Shown: positions 48,519 through 57,672, counted from the first letter of the stretch. The stretch: 64,000 nt of DNA from Chondrocystis sp. NIES-4102 (GCA_002368355.1 AP018281.1:1364001-1428000), one strand, 5' to 3'. Made by a program: numbers and translations. The notes: generated from the sequence alone by a model not told the origin.

Positions 48519-48798
48519 GAGTGTCTTTATCGTACAGTCATATTAGCTAAGGGTGATTCATGCAACAAAGTATTTAAATAAACCATCATTGTTGACTTGG
48601 ACAATTCAATCACTTTTAAATTTCAACTTATAGCCTCATTAATCTTCACAGATGATTTGGACAACATCTAATCTCCAGTGATTTAACAAGCTTACTACGA
48701 TCGCACTTCACAAAATAAATAAAAATGTTAAAGCTTTTTTTTACACGGCACTGAATTTATACAGTCACAGATTATAGAAATGCCCTTTGGTTAATTTC
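48519..48798. other. Intergenic region, no gene seen
   Basis: AT-rich DNA separates the TpsB gene from the tRNA-Gly promoter. A TTGGACAA motif occurs twice (about 48597 and 48656). Nothing else is recognisable. Confidence 0.4.
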
Positions 48799-48832
48799 TT
48801 GACATAATCCAAAATAATTATGCTAATATAAT
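48799..48832 (+). promoter_or_regulatory. Candidate tRNA-Gly promoter
   Basis: TTGACA (48799-48804) and a perfect TATAAT (48827-48832) precede the tRNA by about 25 nt. The 22-bp spacing is long; TAATAT at 48824-48829 would give 19 bp. Confidence 0.4.
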
Positions 48833-48857
48833 TTAGGCAAATAAAGCATTGCCTTGT

Positions 48858-48928
48858 GCGGGTGTTGTGTAATGGTAAGACCTTAGCCTTCCAAGCTAAT
48901 GACGCGGGTTCGATTCCCGCCACCCGCT
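48858..48928 (+). tRNA. tRNA-Gly (anticodon UCC)
   Basis: This 71-nt gene has a GCGGGTG/CACCCGC acceptor stem, a D arm containing AATGGTAAG, an anticodon stem TTAGC/GCTAA with loop CTTCCAA (anticodon TCC at 48890-48892), and a T arm GCGGG-TTCGATT-CCCGC. The discriminator is T at 48928, and CCA is not encoded. Confidence 0.97.
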
Positions 48929-48990
48929 CTTAAAAAAACTCAGGAGCAAGACTAAATGTTAGTTTACCCCTGGTTGAAAAGATTTAGAAT

Positions 48991-50463
48991 TTAGCTTTTA
49001 GTTATTGGATCAACACCAATATCCACAACTTTGATATCCTTCCCTAAACTACTGAGTGAGGGATTCATTGCTTGAGTATTACCAACAACCAAAGTTACCA
49101 ATTGCTCGGGTTGAAGATATTGTTTGGCAACTTTTAAAATATCCGCCTCAGTCGTGTTTTGCACTTGATTTTGATATTGAAAAATAAAGTCTTCGGGATA
49201 ATCAAAATATTCATAACGCATCAAACGCGATATAGTCTGACTAGGAGTTTGAAAGTTAAACACAAAAGAATTGAGAATAGATTCTTTAGCATTAACTAAT
49301 TCTTGCTGGGTGATAGTGTCTGTACGCAACTTATTAATTTCAGCAACAATTGATTTAATAAAAGGAACAGTGTTATTAGTTTGAGTTTGTCCACCAGCAA
49401 TAAATAAACCATCAAAGTCATAACTAGGACTCCAAGCACCATAGACACTGTAAGCCAAACCTTGGCGCGATCGCACTTCATTAAATAAACGTCCACCAAA
49501 ACCGTTTAAAACCCCATTTAAAACACTAAGAGTGGGATAATCTGGACTTTTAAATTGACCTCCCAAATGACCCATAAGAATATTACTTTGAGTTAATTGA
49601 GGACGATCAATAACAAAAAGACCTTGAATATTTTCTTGATTAGTAGTGGGTATTTCTAAATTGGGTAAAGGTTGATTATTTTGCCAGTCACCCAAAGAGT
49701 CCTGCACCTGCTTAATCATAGTGTCCGTATCAAAATCCCCTACTAAACCCAAAATTATATTTTCTGGACGAACATAACTTTGATAAAAATTTACAACATC
49801 CTGACGAGAAATATTATCTAAAGTTTTATACTCAATCGTACGGGCATAGGGGCTAGGTGCGCCATAAATTACTTTATTAAATTCTCTGCTGACAATATCA
49901 TTAGGATTATCATTACGACGAGCAATTGCACCCTGTTGTTGTTTAAGAGCGATCGCTAGTTGTTCGGCTGCAAACGCTGGCTGACGTAAAACTTCAGTAA
50001 ACAAAGGGAATACTGTATTTAAATCTTCCGTCAAAGTTTCAAAGCTTGCAGTACCTGAAGCGATATCAATATTAGTTTCTACCGAAGCAGCCTTTTTTTC
50101 TAAAATTGAATTTAATTCGTTGGCAGAATGATTTTGTGTTCCTCCACTACGCATTACGATCCCTGTCAATTCGGCTAATCCCACCTTATCCGCAGGTTCA
50201 AAACGAGAACCCGTACGAATTAAAGCTGTACCACTAATTAAAGGTAGATCCCTATCCTCTAAGAGATAAACCACCATCCCATTATCTAATTCATAACGTT
50301 GATAGTCTGGTAATTCTATCTCTGGTAGGGGTTCAAATTCCAATTGTGTATAGTGTTTTGGTGTATCTGCAACCGCCGTTAAATGGATGCCAAACGACAA
50401 TAAAACTGTAGCCAATAAGGTAACTAAAGACAAACTCAACCAAGACAATAGTTTTTTGCTCAT
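48991..50463 (-). CDS. M16 peptidase-like protein lacking the zinc site
   Basis: This 490-residue protein has an N-terminal signal peptide (SLSLVTLLATVLLSFGIHL) and two M16 (pitrilysin/insulinase) domains. The region that should read HxxEH is VGLAELTGIVMRSGGTQNHS, with no histidine or glutamate in the right place, so it should be catalytically inactive. The second domain keeps LMRYEYFDYPEDFIFQYQ and YLQPEQLVTLVVG. In many bacteria such inactive M16 proteins pair with an active M16 partner encoded next door. Here no partner is adjacent: the tRNA gene lies downstream and a CNNM-like gene is divergent upstream. The start is the ATG at 50461-50463. Confidence 0.88.
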   Translation of the reverse strand: MSKKLLSWLSLSLVTLLATVLLSFGIHLTAVADTPKHYTQLEFEPLPEIELPDYQRYELDNGMVVYLLEDRDLPLISGTALIRTGSRFEPADKVGLAELTGIVMRSGGTQNHSANELNSILEKKAASVETNIDIASGTASFETLTEDLNTVFPLFTEVLRQPAFAAEQLAIALKQQQGAIARRNDNPNDIVSREFNKVIYGAPSPYARTIEYKTLDNISRQDVVNFYQSYVRPENIILGLVGDFDTDTMIKQVQDSLGDWQNNQPLPNLEIPTTNQENIQGLFVIDRPQLTQSNILMGHLGGQFKSPDYPTLSVLNGVLNGFGGRLFNEVRSRQGLAYSVYGAWSPSYDFDGLFIAGGQTQTNNTVPFIKSIVAEINKLRTDTITQQELVNAKESILNSFVFNFQTPSQTISRLMRYEYFDYPEDFIFQYQNQVQNTTEADILKVAKQYLQPEQLVTLVVGNTQAMNPSLSSLGKDIKVVDIGVDPITKS

Positions 50464-50729
50464 ATATAGTGGATTTAAATAGCTTTACTATTTTATCTAT
50501 CAAGCATTAAGTCTTGTCTAGTCTTGAATCAAGTGAGCTTATCTTTACTCTTAGTCTTTTGATTTTTTATTGCTGGGTTTTTTTAAAATAACAGATGTGT
50601 CAATGTCTCTGTTGTAACTAAATAAATAGTACAGTAATCATTAATGCTGCAATATAATCCAGCATCGCCAAAATAAAGTAATAATATTACGGTAAGTAGA
50701 ATACATATTAAGAAATCATAAGTATATCA

Positions 50730-52028
50730 ATGTCTTCCATCGCCACCGAAATTATTTTAGTTTTGATTTTAATTATTGCTAATGGTATCTTTTCAGGTTC
50801 AGAGATTTCGGTAATTTCTGCTCGTAAAGTTCGTTTAGAACAGATGGCTAATAAAGGCAACCGCAAAGCAAGAATTGCACTAAAATTAGCAAATGCTCCC
50901 AATAATTTTCTCTCAACTGTCCAAATAGGAATTACTCTTATTGGTATTCTTAGTGGTGCTGTTGCAGGCGCAACGATAGCAGAAAGATTAAAACTACTTT
51001 TAGAGCAAAATCCTATTTTAAAACCCTATAGTCAAGGACTTAGTGTTGCAGTAGTAGTCGGAACTATTACGTATTTATCATTAGTGATTGGAGAATTATT
51101 ACCAAAACGCATCGCTCTTAATAATCCAGAACAAATTGCTTGCTCGGTTGCCAAACCAATGCAATTTCTGTCTCGTCTGACAGCACCCTTAGTTCAGTTA
51201 CTGAGTATATCAACGGAGCTATTGCTTAAGCTATTGGGAATTAGAGATTCAGAAGAACCATCTGTGACGGAAGAGGAAATTAAGGTGCTGATTCGTCAAG
51301 GGGCTGAGTCGGGGATGTTTGAAGAATCCGAACAAGAAATGGTAGAACGAGTATTTCGATTGGGCGATCGCTCTATCAAATCCATAATGACTCCTCGTAC
51401 AAAAATCGTCTGGTTAGATATTGAATCTCCCATGACAGAAATTTTACCAAAGATCAATGGTAGTAATTATTCTCGCTTCCCAGTTGCACGTGGAAGTATA
51501 GATCAATGTGTGGGAATTATTCGCGGTAGCAAACTTTTGGGTACTCAATTGTTTAATAAGAATGCTCAAATAGAATCTTTGATACAACCACCTCTATATG
51601 TAGCTGACAGCACTCGTGCCTTGAATGTGTTAGAACAGTTCAAACAAACTGGGATACATATTGCCTTAGTAACGGATGAATACGGTGGAATCGAAGGTTT
51701 AGTAACCCTGACGGACTTGATGGAAGCAATTGTGGGGGATTTACCTTTGGTAGAAATTCAAGAAGAGCCTATGGTGATAATTCGGGAGGATGGATCTTGG
51801 TTATTGGATGGGTTACTAGGAATTGATGAATTTAAAGAGATTTTTAATGACAAATCACTCCCTCAAATGGAATCCTACGCCTACCATACATTAGGTGGCT
51901 TTGTGATGCACTCTTTAACCCATGTTCCTCAATCTGGTGAATATTTTGAGTGGGGTGGATTGCGATTTGAAGTTATGGATATGGATGGTATAAGAGTCGA
52001 TAAGGTACTGGTAACTCTAATTAAATGA
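50730..52028 (+). CDS. CNNM/CorC-like membrane protein (DUF21-CBS-CorC_HlyC)
   Basis: This 432-residue protein has four hydrophobic segments in a DUF21/CNNM membrane domain (residues 1-180; FSGSEISVISARKVRLEQMA is the family hallmark near residues 20-40). A CBS pair follows (about 205-330; IKSIMTPRTKIVWLD, VTDEYGGIEGLVTLTDLMEA), then a C-terminal CorC_HlyC domain (about 345-430). The family is annotated as hemolysin-like, but its members are now seen as Mg2+ transporters or regulators of divalent cation export. The CBS pair may bind nucleotides. The start is the ATG at 50730. Confidence 0.9.
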   Translation: MSSIATEIILVLILIIANGIFSGSEISVISARKVRLEQMANKGNRKARIALKLANAPNNFLSTVQIGITLIGILSGAVAGATIAERLKLLLEQNPILKPYSQGLSVAVVVGTITYLSLVIGELLPKRIALNNPEQIACSVAKPMQFLSRLTAPLVQLLSISTELLLKLLGIRDSEEPSVTEEEIKVLIRQGAESGMFEESEQEMVERVFRLGDRSIKSIMTPRTKIVWLDIESPMTEILPKINGSNYSRFPVARGSIDQCVGIIRGSKLLGTQLFNKNAQIESLIQPPLYVADSTRALNVLEQFKQTGIHIALVTDEYGGIEGLVTLTDLMEAIVGDLPLVEIQEEPMVIIREDGSWLLDGLLGIDEFKEIFNDKSLPQMESYAYHTLGGFVMHSLTHVPQSGEYFEWGGLRFEVMDMDGIRVDKVLVTLIK

Positions 52029-52243
52029 AAAATATATAAGATTAAAAAGATCACTGCTAATTATCAGCAAGTTTAACAAGAGCAAAAAACTATGCAGTAT
52101 TTTTCAGCAAAACATTAATTATCGCTACCAGTTAAAATCGGGTGGGCAACACTATAGTTAAATATCACATTCCTAAAGATGATCAGTCTCAAGAATGCTC
52201 TTGCCCACTTGATTGATAGTTATTACCTAAATAGAAAAATAAA

Positions 52244-52780
52244 TTATTTCTTAGGAGATAACATCATCATCATATTACGACCTTCTCGTTTCGGATATTG
52301 CTGCACTTCGGCATACTCTTCCAAATCTTTCGCCATACGGTGCAATAAATCTTCCGCTAATTTTGAGTGTTGAATTTCTCGACCACGAAAACTAATAGTA
52401 GCTTTTACCTTATCTCCAGACTTTAGAAAACGTTGAGCATTTTTAACCCGCACATTATAGTCATGCTCTTCAATTTTATAGCGCATCTTGACTTCTTTAA
52501 CGTCAGCGTTATGCTGTTTTTTCTTAGCTTCCTTAAGTTTTTTATCTTGCTCATATTTATATTTCCCATAGTCCATAATCTTACAGACAGGGGGATCGGC
52601 GGTTTCGCTGACTAAGACCAAATCCAAGCCTTTTTCTACAGCTATAGCGAGAGCTTCTTTTGGGGTGATGATCCCCAACTGCTCACCTTCAGAGTCGATA
52701 ACACGAATATTAGGGAAGCGAATTCTTTCGTTAGTTTTGGTTAGATCGCGACTAGTGGTACTGCGTTTTCTTTCTCTCAC
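52244..52780 (-). CDS. infC: Translation initiation factor IF-3
   Basis: This 178-residue factor binds the 30S subunit and controls start-codon choice. Conserved blocks are [86 protein letters not shown] and the C-terminal [12 protein letters not shown]. The predicted start is a GTG (52778-52780), but the only Shine-Dalgarno-like AAAGGAAAG sits about 14 nt before it. An in-frame ACG two codons upstream has better spacing. infC in E. coli uses the rare start AUU for autoregulation, so a non-standard start here is worth testing. rpmI and rplT do not follow. Confidence 0.95.
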   Translation of the reverse strand: MRERKRSTTSRDLTKTNERIRFPNIRVIDSEGEQLGIITPKEALAIAVEKGLDLVLVSETADPPVCKIMDYGKYKYEQDKKLKEAKKKQHNADVKEVKMRYKIEEHDYNVRVKNAQRFLKSGDKVKATISFRGREIQHSKLAEDLLHRMAKDLEEYAEVQQYPKREGRNMMMMLSPKK

Positions 52781-53005
52781 AGGCGTATTGTTTCTTTCCT
52801 TTTAAATTAGATATGATTGTTAACTAAAATGTAAGATGATTAATAGCTAGATTAATTACTAACTATTTTACCGAGCTTATTGTTAATAGAGGTTAAATTA
52901 ACTTTATCTTTTAACTTAACTTATTTTCCTATCCTAACAATAGATATACTTTAGATATACTTTTAGTAACAATAGTATAGTATTTATATATTTTTTACTA
53001 AAAAC

Positions 53006-53911
53006 TTGGAAATCAAGCAATCTTGGCACGAACGGGTAGGAAATCAAAGAGACTGGGTGTGGAGGGGATGGCAAACTCGCTATAGTTTCTTAAGAGCCAA
53101 ACAAAAACCAACTTCAGTATCTAATCCACCAATAATTTTTATTCATGGATTTGGGGCGAGTATTGAACACTGGCGTTACAATCTACCTGTTATTTCTCAA
53201 CACTATACAGTTTATGCTCTCGATTTGCTTGGTTTTGGTGCATCGAGAAAAGCAGATGTTGAATATAGTGCAGCATTATGGACAGAGCAGTTACATGATT
53301 TTTGGCAGACTTTTATTGGCACACCTGTAATTTTGGTTGGTAATTCTATCGGCTCTCTGATTTGTTTAACTGCCACTACAACTTATCCAGAGATGGTTCA
53401 AGGTTTAGTAATGTTAAGTTTACCAGATGTATCAGTAAGAGAAGATATTCTACCGCCGTTGGTACGTCCTTTAGTAACAAATTTAGAAAATCTAGTCGCT
53501 TCACCTATACTGATCAAAAATATTTTAAAAATAGTCAGAAAGCCAAATATTATTCGGCGTTGGGCAGCAATAGCCTATCCTAATAAAGAAGCATTAACAG
53601 ATGAACTGATAGAAATATTATCTACTCCTGCGTATGATGAGGGTTCAGAAAAAACTTTATTGCGTTTATCGAGAAGCGTTAGAACAGTTGATTTTGCTCT
53701 TTCAGTTAGAGATTTATTACCTCAAGTAACCATCCCAATGCTACTAATTTGGGGATTGCAAGATAGAATGGTGCCACCTTTACAAGCAAAAGCGATCGCC
53801 TCTTTGAATGCGCGCATCAAACTTGTAGAATTAGAAGCAGGTCATTGTCCCCATGATGAATATCCTGATCTATTCAATTCTCTTTTATTAGAGTGGCTCA
53901 AATCTATATAA
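53006..53911 (+). CDS. Alpha/beta hydrolase
   Basis: This 301-residue alpha/beta-fold hydrolase has the oxyanion region FIHGFGASIEHWRYN, the nucleophile elbow GNSIGS (ILVGNSIGSLI), an acid in IWGLQDRMVPP and the catalytic histidine in LEAGHCPHDEYPD. The N-terminal WVWRGWQTRYSFLRAK is typical of a conserved cyanobacterial/plastid group of unsettled substrate; relatives include chlorophyll-dephytylating enzymes, but a specific reaction cannot be claimed. The start is a TTG at 53006 with no clear ribosome-binding site. It precedes ndhO by 41 bp and may be co-transcribed. Confidence 0.85.
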   Translation: MEIKQSWHERVGNQRDWVWRGWQTRYSFLRAKQKPTSVSNPPIIFIHGFGASIEHWRYNLPVISQHYTVYALDLLGFGASRKADVEYSAALWTEQLHDFWQTFIGTPVILVGNSIGSLICLTATTTYPEMVQGLVMLSLPDVSVREDILPPLVRPLVTNLENLVASPILIKNILKIVRKPNIIRRWAAIAYPNKEALTDELIEILSTPAYDEGSEKTLLRLSRSVRTVDFALSVRDLLPQVTIPMLLIWGLQDRMVPPLQAKAIASLNARIKLVELEAGHCPHDEYPDLFNSLLLEWLKSI

Positions 53912-53952
53912 TCGTTAATAATCAAAGTTTTAAAGATAACCTTTAATTAATT

Positions 53953-54168
53953 ATGGCAGCTATTAAAAAGGGATCACTAGTTCGGGTGGTTAAGGAAAAA
54001 TTGCAAGGTAGTCTTGAATCACAAGCGAGTGATCTGCGTTTTCCCTCTTATTTGCTTGAGAGTAAAGGAGCAGTGGTAGAACTTAATGATGAATATGCTT
54101 TGGTTCAATTCTATGTCCCCACTCCTAATGTCTGGTTGCGTTTAGACCAATTAGAAGTTGCAAAGTAA
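53953..54168 (+). CDS. ndhO: NAD(P)H-quinone oxidoreductase subunit O
   Basis: This 71-residue protein is a small peripheral subunit specific to the cyanobacterial and plastid NDH-1 complex. The whole sequence matches the family: [40 protein letters not shown], and [20 protein letters not shown]. The start is the ATG at 53953. A hairpin between it and the convergent DUF785 gene may end both transcripts. Confidence 0.96.
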   Translation: MAAIKKGSLVRVVKEKLQGSLESQASDLRFPSYLLESKGAVVELNDEYALVQFYVPTPNVWLRLDQLEVAK

Positions 54169-54191
54169 CTGAATCAATCACCTATATACTT

Positions 54192-54234
54192 AAGGCTGTA
54201 AAGTCTAGGCAATTTCGCTTACGACTTACAGCTT
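54192..54234. terminator. Bidirectional terminator-like hairpin
   Basis: AAGGCTGTAAAGTC pairs with GACTTACAGCTT (one bulged A) around a loop of about 17 nt. It lies between two convergent genes. There is no strong T-run on either side. Confidence 0.45.
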
Positions 54235-54249
54235 GCTCCTAGATCACTG

Positions 54250-54720
54250 TTAATGATGGCTTTGCAAGAAAGATTTGCCAGCATCAATCAAAAATCGATT
54301 ACGCACCGCTTGTCTACCCAATAGCATCCGAAACCCCATCACATCTCGGTTAGTTAGGGTAAGCTCAATAGACCACTGGTATTCTCCCAATTTTACCCAT
54401 GTTTTAACTACAGGTCTTAGCTGTGTTGTGCCACCTGAGTTACGTATTTTTCTATACTCCAAAAGTTCAGCTTCGGCGGTAACAGTGTAATGATTATTAC
54501 GTTGTATTGGATGCACTTGAAACCGAATAATTGATTTACCGTCTTTTTGTAATTCTTTAATCGCGAAAGCGTGCAGTGCAGAGGATCTTGCACCTGTATC
54601 TATTTTTACTTTAATTTGTTCAATGCCTAATTTCGGCAAGGTAATGATTTCTCGCCAACCAAGAATTGGGGTTATGTGCGATTTTTTCAAGGACTGATAA
54701 TCATTTTGAGGATTAAACAC
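54250..54720 (-). CDS. RimB/DUF785 retropepsin-like protein
   Basis: This 156-residue protein belongs to the family annotated as ATP-dependent zinc protease (DUF785, related to RimB). It begins LGWREIITLPKLGIEQIKVK, then has the aspartic-protease-like motif KIDTGARSSALHA, and ends RDVMGFRMLLGRQAVRNRFL, the conserved GR-R motif. It has neither an ATP-binding nor a zinc-binding motif; the fold is retropepsin-like. In some bacteria these genes sit with RimK-type ligases, but none is adjacent here. The start is a GTG at 54718-54720. Confidence 0.8.
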   Translation of the reverse strand: MFNPQNDYQSLKKSHITPILGWREIITLPKLGIEQIKVKIDTGARSSALHAFAIKELQKDGKSIIRFQVHPIQRNNHYTVTAEAELLEYRKIRNSGGTTQLRPVVKTWVKLGEYQWSIELTLTNRDVMGFRMLLGRQAVRNRFLIDAGKSFLQSHH

Positions 54721-54928
54721 AGAATATCTAATTATAGCGGTAACATTAGTAGTGATAAATCATTACGCCTAAAATGACAAACTTTTTTCAATTTGTTACA
54801 TCAGCTTAATTACTTAAAACATTGCGTTAAATTACTGAAGATTTTATTAACTATTTTTCGTAAGATAATAGGTGAAAGAGGATCAACCTAAGTTTGTTAT
54901 TGTAGGTAAGCTTGAAATATAGCCAAGC

Positions 54929-54963
54929 AAAAGAAAAAGGCATCAGCAACTACTACTGATACC
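54929..54963 (-). terminator. Rho-independent terminator of a candidate ncRNA
   Basis: On the minus strand GGTATCAG, a 9-nt loop and CTGATGCC (7 of 8 pairs) are followed by TTTTTCTTTT. No protein gene precedes it on that strand, so it should end a non-coding transcript. Confidence 0.65.
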
Positions 54964-55095
54964 TCTGGAGTCCCACGAACTGTAATGTACCAAAAGCTTG
55001 GTACTCATACAGGATAGTCCGAATGATCTCCTGTAATGTACCAAATCTTATCATTGAATGCTATTGATGGCTATCTTTGATATGAGATCTTATGT
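54929..55095 (-). ncRNA. Candidate structured ncRNA with alternative hairpins
   Basis: A minus-strand transcript starting after the perfect TATAAT at 55102-55107 and ending at the terminator 54929-54963 would be about 165 nt. Three arms lie in it: 55029-55044, 54998-55014 and 54980-54993. The middle arm can pair with either outer arm (TTGGTAC + ACAGGA with TCCTGT + GTACCAA, or CTGT + TACCAA with TTGGTA + ACAG), giving two mutually exclusive hairpins. No ORF covers the region. I do not recognise a known family (not tmRNA, and no rod-like 6S fold). It is divergent from hisH. Confidence 0.45.
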
Positions 55096-55383
55096 TAAAT
55101 GATTATATAGAATCAGCTAAGTGTTAATACTAGTAAGCAAAATCAGCTATATTAGCACTTAGTAATAGAGATCAGCAGAAAAAGAAATTATTTAAATCGT
55201 CTCAGGTTGGTGAAATAAAAATATTGAGTAAAAGAGCAAGGATGCAGCTAATAATCGTGCTTGCGCTTCTTTTGGAGAGAACTGATGTATCTAGGATAAT
55301 AATTTATAGATATATTAAGTCAGCCTTTTTTTTAGTAAGATTTATTATTGAGAAAAGAGCGTAAAATCTGGGGGGGTTAATTC

Positions 55384-56037
55384 ATGGTTAACGTAGCTGT
55401 TATTGACTACGATATGGGCAATCTTCATTCTGCTTGTAAAGGAATAGAAAAAGCAGGTGGGGAAACAAAAATAACTAATTCACCTTCAGATATTCTAGAA
55501 GCAGATGCCTTGGTGTTACCTGGGGTGGGGGCTTTTGATCCTGCGATGCAACATATCAGAGAAAGAGCTTTAGAAGCACCAATAAAAAAAGCGATCGCCC
55601 AGGGAAAACCTTTTTTAGGGATTTGTTTAGGGCTACAAATTTTGTTTGAAGGTTCAGATGAAGGAAATGAGAAAGGGTTAGGTATAATTCCAGGATATGT
55701 ACATCGTTTCCAAAGTGAACCTGGAATTACTATTCCGCAAATGGGTTGGAATCAGATAAACCTTGTTCAAGCAAAACTGTCTTTATGGTCAAAATTACCA
55801 GCAGATCCTTATGTTTATTTTGATCACTCTTTTTATGTAGAACCTCATGATCCGAGGGTAAAAGCAGCAACAGTAACCCACGGAAGCCAAACAGTCACAG
55901 CAGCGATCGCGTGTAATAATGTCATGGCAGTACAGTTTCATCCAGAAAAGTCAGCAGATTATGGATTACAGATACTGGCAAATTTTGTGGCGATCGCTAA
56001 TCAACAGCAAAGTTTAGTTTCCCCAAGCCATCGGTAG
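55384..56037 (+). CDS. hisH: Imidazole glycerol phosphate synthase subunit HisH
   Basis: This 217-residue glutamine amidotransferase supplies ammonia to HisF in histidine synthesis. It starts VAVIDYDMGNLHSACKGIEK, has VLPGVGAFDPAMQ, the nucleophile cysteine in FLGICLGLQILFEGS, and the catalytic His/Glu in AVQFHPEKSADYG. The start is the ATG at 55384 with a G-run about 8 nt before it. It stands alone, as is common for cyanobacterial his genes, which are scattered. Confidence 0.95.
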   Translation: MVNVAVIDYDMGNLHSACKGIEKAGGETKITNSPSDILEADALVLPGVGAFDPAMQHIRERALEAPIKKAIAQGKPFLGICLGLQILFEGSDEGNEKGLGIIPGYVHRFQSEPGITIPQMGWNQINLVQAKLSLWSKLPADPYVYFDHSFYVEPHDPRVKAATVTHGSQTVTAAIACNNVMAVQFHPEKSADYGLQILANFVAIANQQQSLVSPSHR

Positions 56038-56099
56038 TCAGTAAATCAATAGGGTTAGTACAGTGTTTGTTACTAGGTTTTAATTAATAGCTTAAAATA

Positions 56100-56429
56100 C
56101 TAATCTGCAAATTCATAATTTATTTGCTGATTACCAAAAACTCCATATATTTCAATTACAGTAATTGCTTTGGCTCGAGAAACCAAATTACTAACTTCTT
56201 GAATTTCATTATTATTAACTATTGCCCATGACCAGCGAACACGCTCGGCAGAAAGTTGATTATTTGGTTCTTTTTGAGCAACAATTTTAATAAAATGCTT
56301 AGGATCATGGTGACCAAAAGCGTACCACCCAAAACTATCAAGACTAATAAACATTTTAAGTTCTAACTGCTTATTTGCTTTAGTTGTTGGTTTGAGGTTT
56401 AAAATACTAAGCCAGAATTTATTGAGCAT
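56100..56429 (-). CDS. Hypothetical protein
   Basis: This 109-residue protein is not recognised. From residue 26 (MFISLDSFGWYAFGHHDPKH) it looks like a compact soluble domain with strands and a helix (NNNEIQEVSNLVSRAKAITV); the first 25 residues are basic and may be absent if the internal ATG is used. It converges with hisH and lies 46 bp downstream of the acyl-CoA dehydrogenase-like gene on the same strand. There is no signal peptide or TM segment. Confidence 0.45.
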   Translation of the reverse strand: MLNKFWLSILNLKPTTKANKQLELKMFISLDSFGWYAFGHHDPKHFIKIVAQKEPNNQLSAERVRWSWAIVNNNEIQEVSNLVSRAKAITVIEIYGVFGNQQINYEFAD

Positions 56430-56475
56430 GAAACTAACTTTCCATGAGTGTTTTTTACAGAATTAATCTTTGCCT

Positions 56476-57660
56476 TTATGAATATTGAGTTACTAAGGGT
56501 AATTGCTCATTAAGTACCCAGTTACCAATTTCCTTGAGTTTATAATCAACTGGATCATGAAGAGTAAAGGTTCTTAAATCTCGCCAATAGCGATCAAAAC
56601 CATATTTATTAGCAGTAGCACGACTCCCTAATACCTCAAATATACGACTACTAAGATTTAAGCCCACGCGAGTTGCTAGAATTTTAGCTGCAAAAACTGC
56701 GATTGCTACTTCTCCCCTTTCCTTAAAAGTTAAATTTACATCTTTTTCCCAGGCTATTTGTACCTGTTGAGCGACTTTATCCGCTAAAGAGATCGCTGCT
56801 TGAATTTCAACCCATAACTCACCATAATGATGCAAAATATAAGGATCTTCTGTAGCTTCCTTTACTCCTGAAGTGATCCAAGGTTTAGTAATGGTTCTGG
56901 TGTAATTTTGGGCTGTAACAAAAGCTCCCTCAGCTATACCAAGATAAATATAAGTTTTAGTCAACTGAGCAATGATGCCTAGGAAAGAGGAAAAAGCGTG
57001 ATCCGCAGGATTAGGATAGCCAAAAATCTCATCTTTGCTAACGATCACTTTCTCAAAAGTAAAACTACTACTATCTGTTCGTCGTTGTCCAAAATTGTCC
57101 CAATCTTGATTGGAAATTAATCCAGGACGATCTTTTGGAATTACAAACATCACAGGCAATTCAAGCCCATCTTGTATAGCAGTAAACACGCGCCGATCTG
57201 CGCTCTCGACTCCAGTACCAAAACCTTTAATACCATTAACTAGAAAGTGATCTCCGTTAGGACTAATTTTTAATCTGGTATCCCTAGTGTTAATGGCATT
57301 TGCCCAAAATAAATCTTGTTGAGCAGTTTCTCGATAAAATAATTCTTTTTGTTTTGACGTTCCTGCAACATGACCCAAAGCAGTTAAATTGAGATGGTTA
57401 CCATATAATTGACCGAGCGAACCATCTACTTGAGAAAGTTTTTGAACAATTTTTAACGCTTCTACCCAGCTAAGACCAATACCGCCATATTCTTTGGGTA
57501 CTATTAAAGGCAGTAAACCGCGATCGCGTAATTTCTCTATCTCATCAGTGGGAAGACCTGCTTTTACATCTCGTTCCACCGCAGTTTGTGCCAATTCGAG
57601 AACTAGAGAATCTGCTACAGTTGAATAATATTTGAATTTATTACGTTCGAGTAATTCCAT
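56476..57660 (-). CDS. Acyl-CoA dehydrogenase-like flavoprotein (SfnB/DszC group)
   Basis: This 394-residue flavoprotein has the acyl-CoA dehydrogenase fold: a helical N-domain (LPTDEIEKLRDRGLLPLIVP, KEYGGIGLSWVEAL), a beta-domain (GVESADRRVFTAI, DWDNFGQRRTDSSSFTFEKV) and a C-terminal helical domain (EVLGSRATANKYGFDRYWRD, TLHDPVDYKLKEIGNWVLN). The HDPVDYKxxEIGNW ending is typical of the DszC/SfnB group, which oxidises organosulfur compounds with reduced flavin rather than acyl-CoA. A strong AAGGAGG lies 7 nt before the ATG (57658-57660) and overlaps the end of the upstream cutA remnant. It appears intact, unlike its neighbours. Confidence 0.82.
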   Translation of the reverse strand: MELLERNKFKYYSTVADSLVLELAQTAVERDVKAGLPTDEIEKLRDRGLLPLIVPKEYGGIGLSWVEALKIVQKLSQVDGSLGQLYGNHLNLTALGHVAGTSKQKELFYRETAQQDLFWANAINTRDTRLKISPNGDHFLVNGIKGFGTGVESADRRVFTAIQDGLELPVMFVIPKDRPGLISNQDWDNFGQRRTDSSSFTFEKVIVSKDEIFGYPNPADHAFSSFLGIIAQLTKTYIYLGIAEGAFVTAQNYTRTITKPWITSGVKEATEDPYILHHYGELWVEIQAAISLADKVAQQVQIAWEKDVNLTFKERGEVAIAVFAAKILATRVGLNLSSRIFEVLGSRATANKYGFDRYWRDLRTFTLHDPVDYKLKEIGNWVLNEQLPLVTQYS

Positions 57661-57672
57661 TGAAAAACCTCC

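Larger units (their letters stand above)
54721..55383. other. Intergenic region holding the candidate ncRNA
   Basis: This is the 660-bp gap between the DUF785 gene and hisH. Apart from the structured segment 54929-55107 it is AT-rich without ORFs. The hisH side has a purine-rich GGGGGG at about 55370-55376 that serves as ribosome-binding site. Confidence 0.5.

Noticed and set aside
54929-55095. 6S RNA or tmRNA
   Set aside because: No end-to-end pairing as in 6S RNA and no tRNA-like ends or tag frame as in tmRNA.
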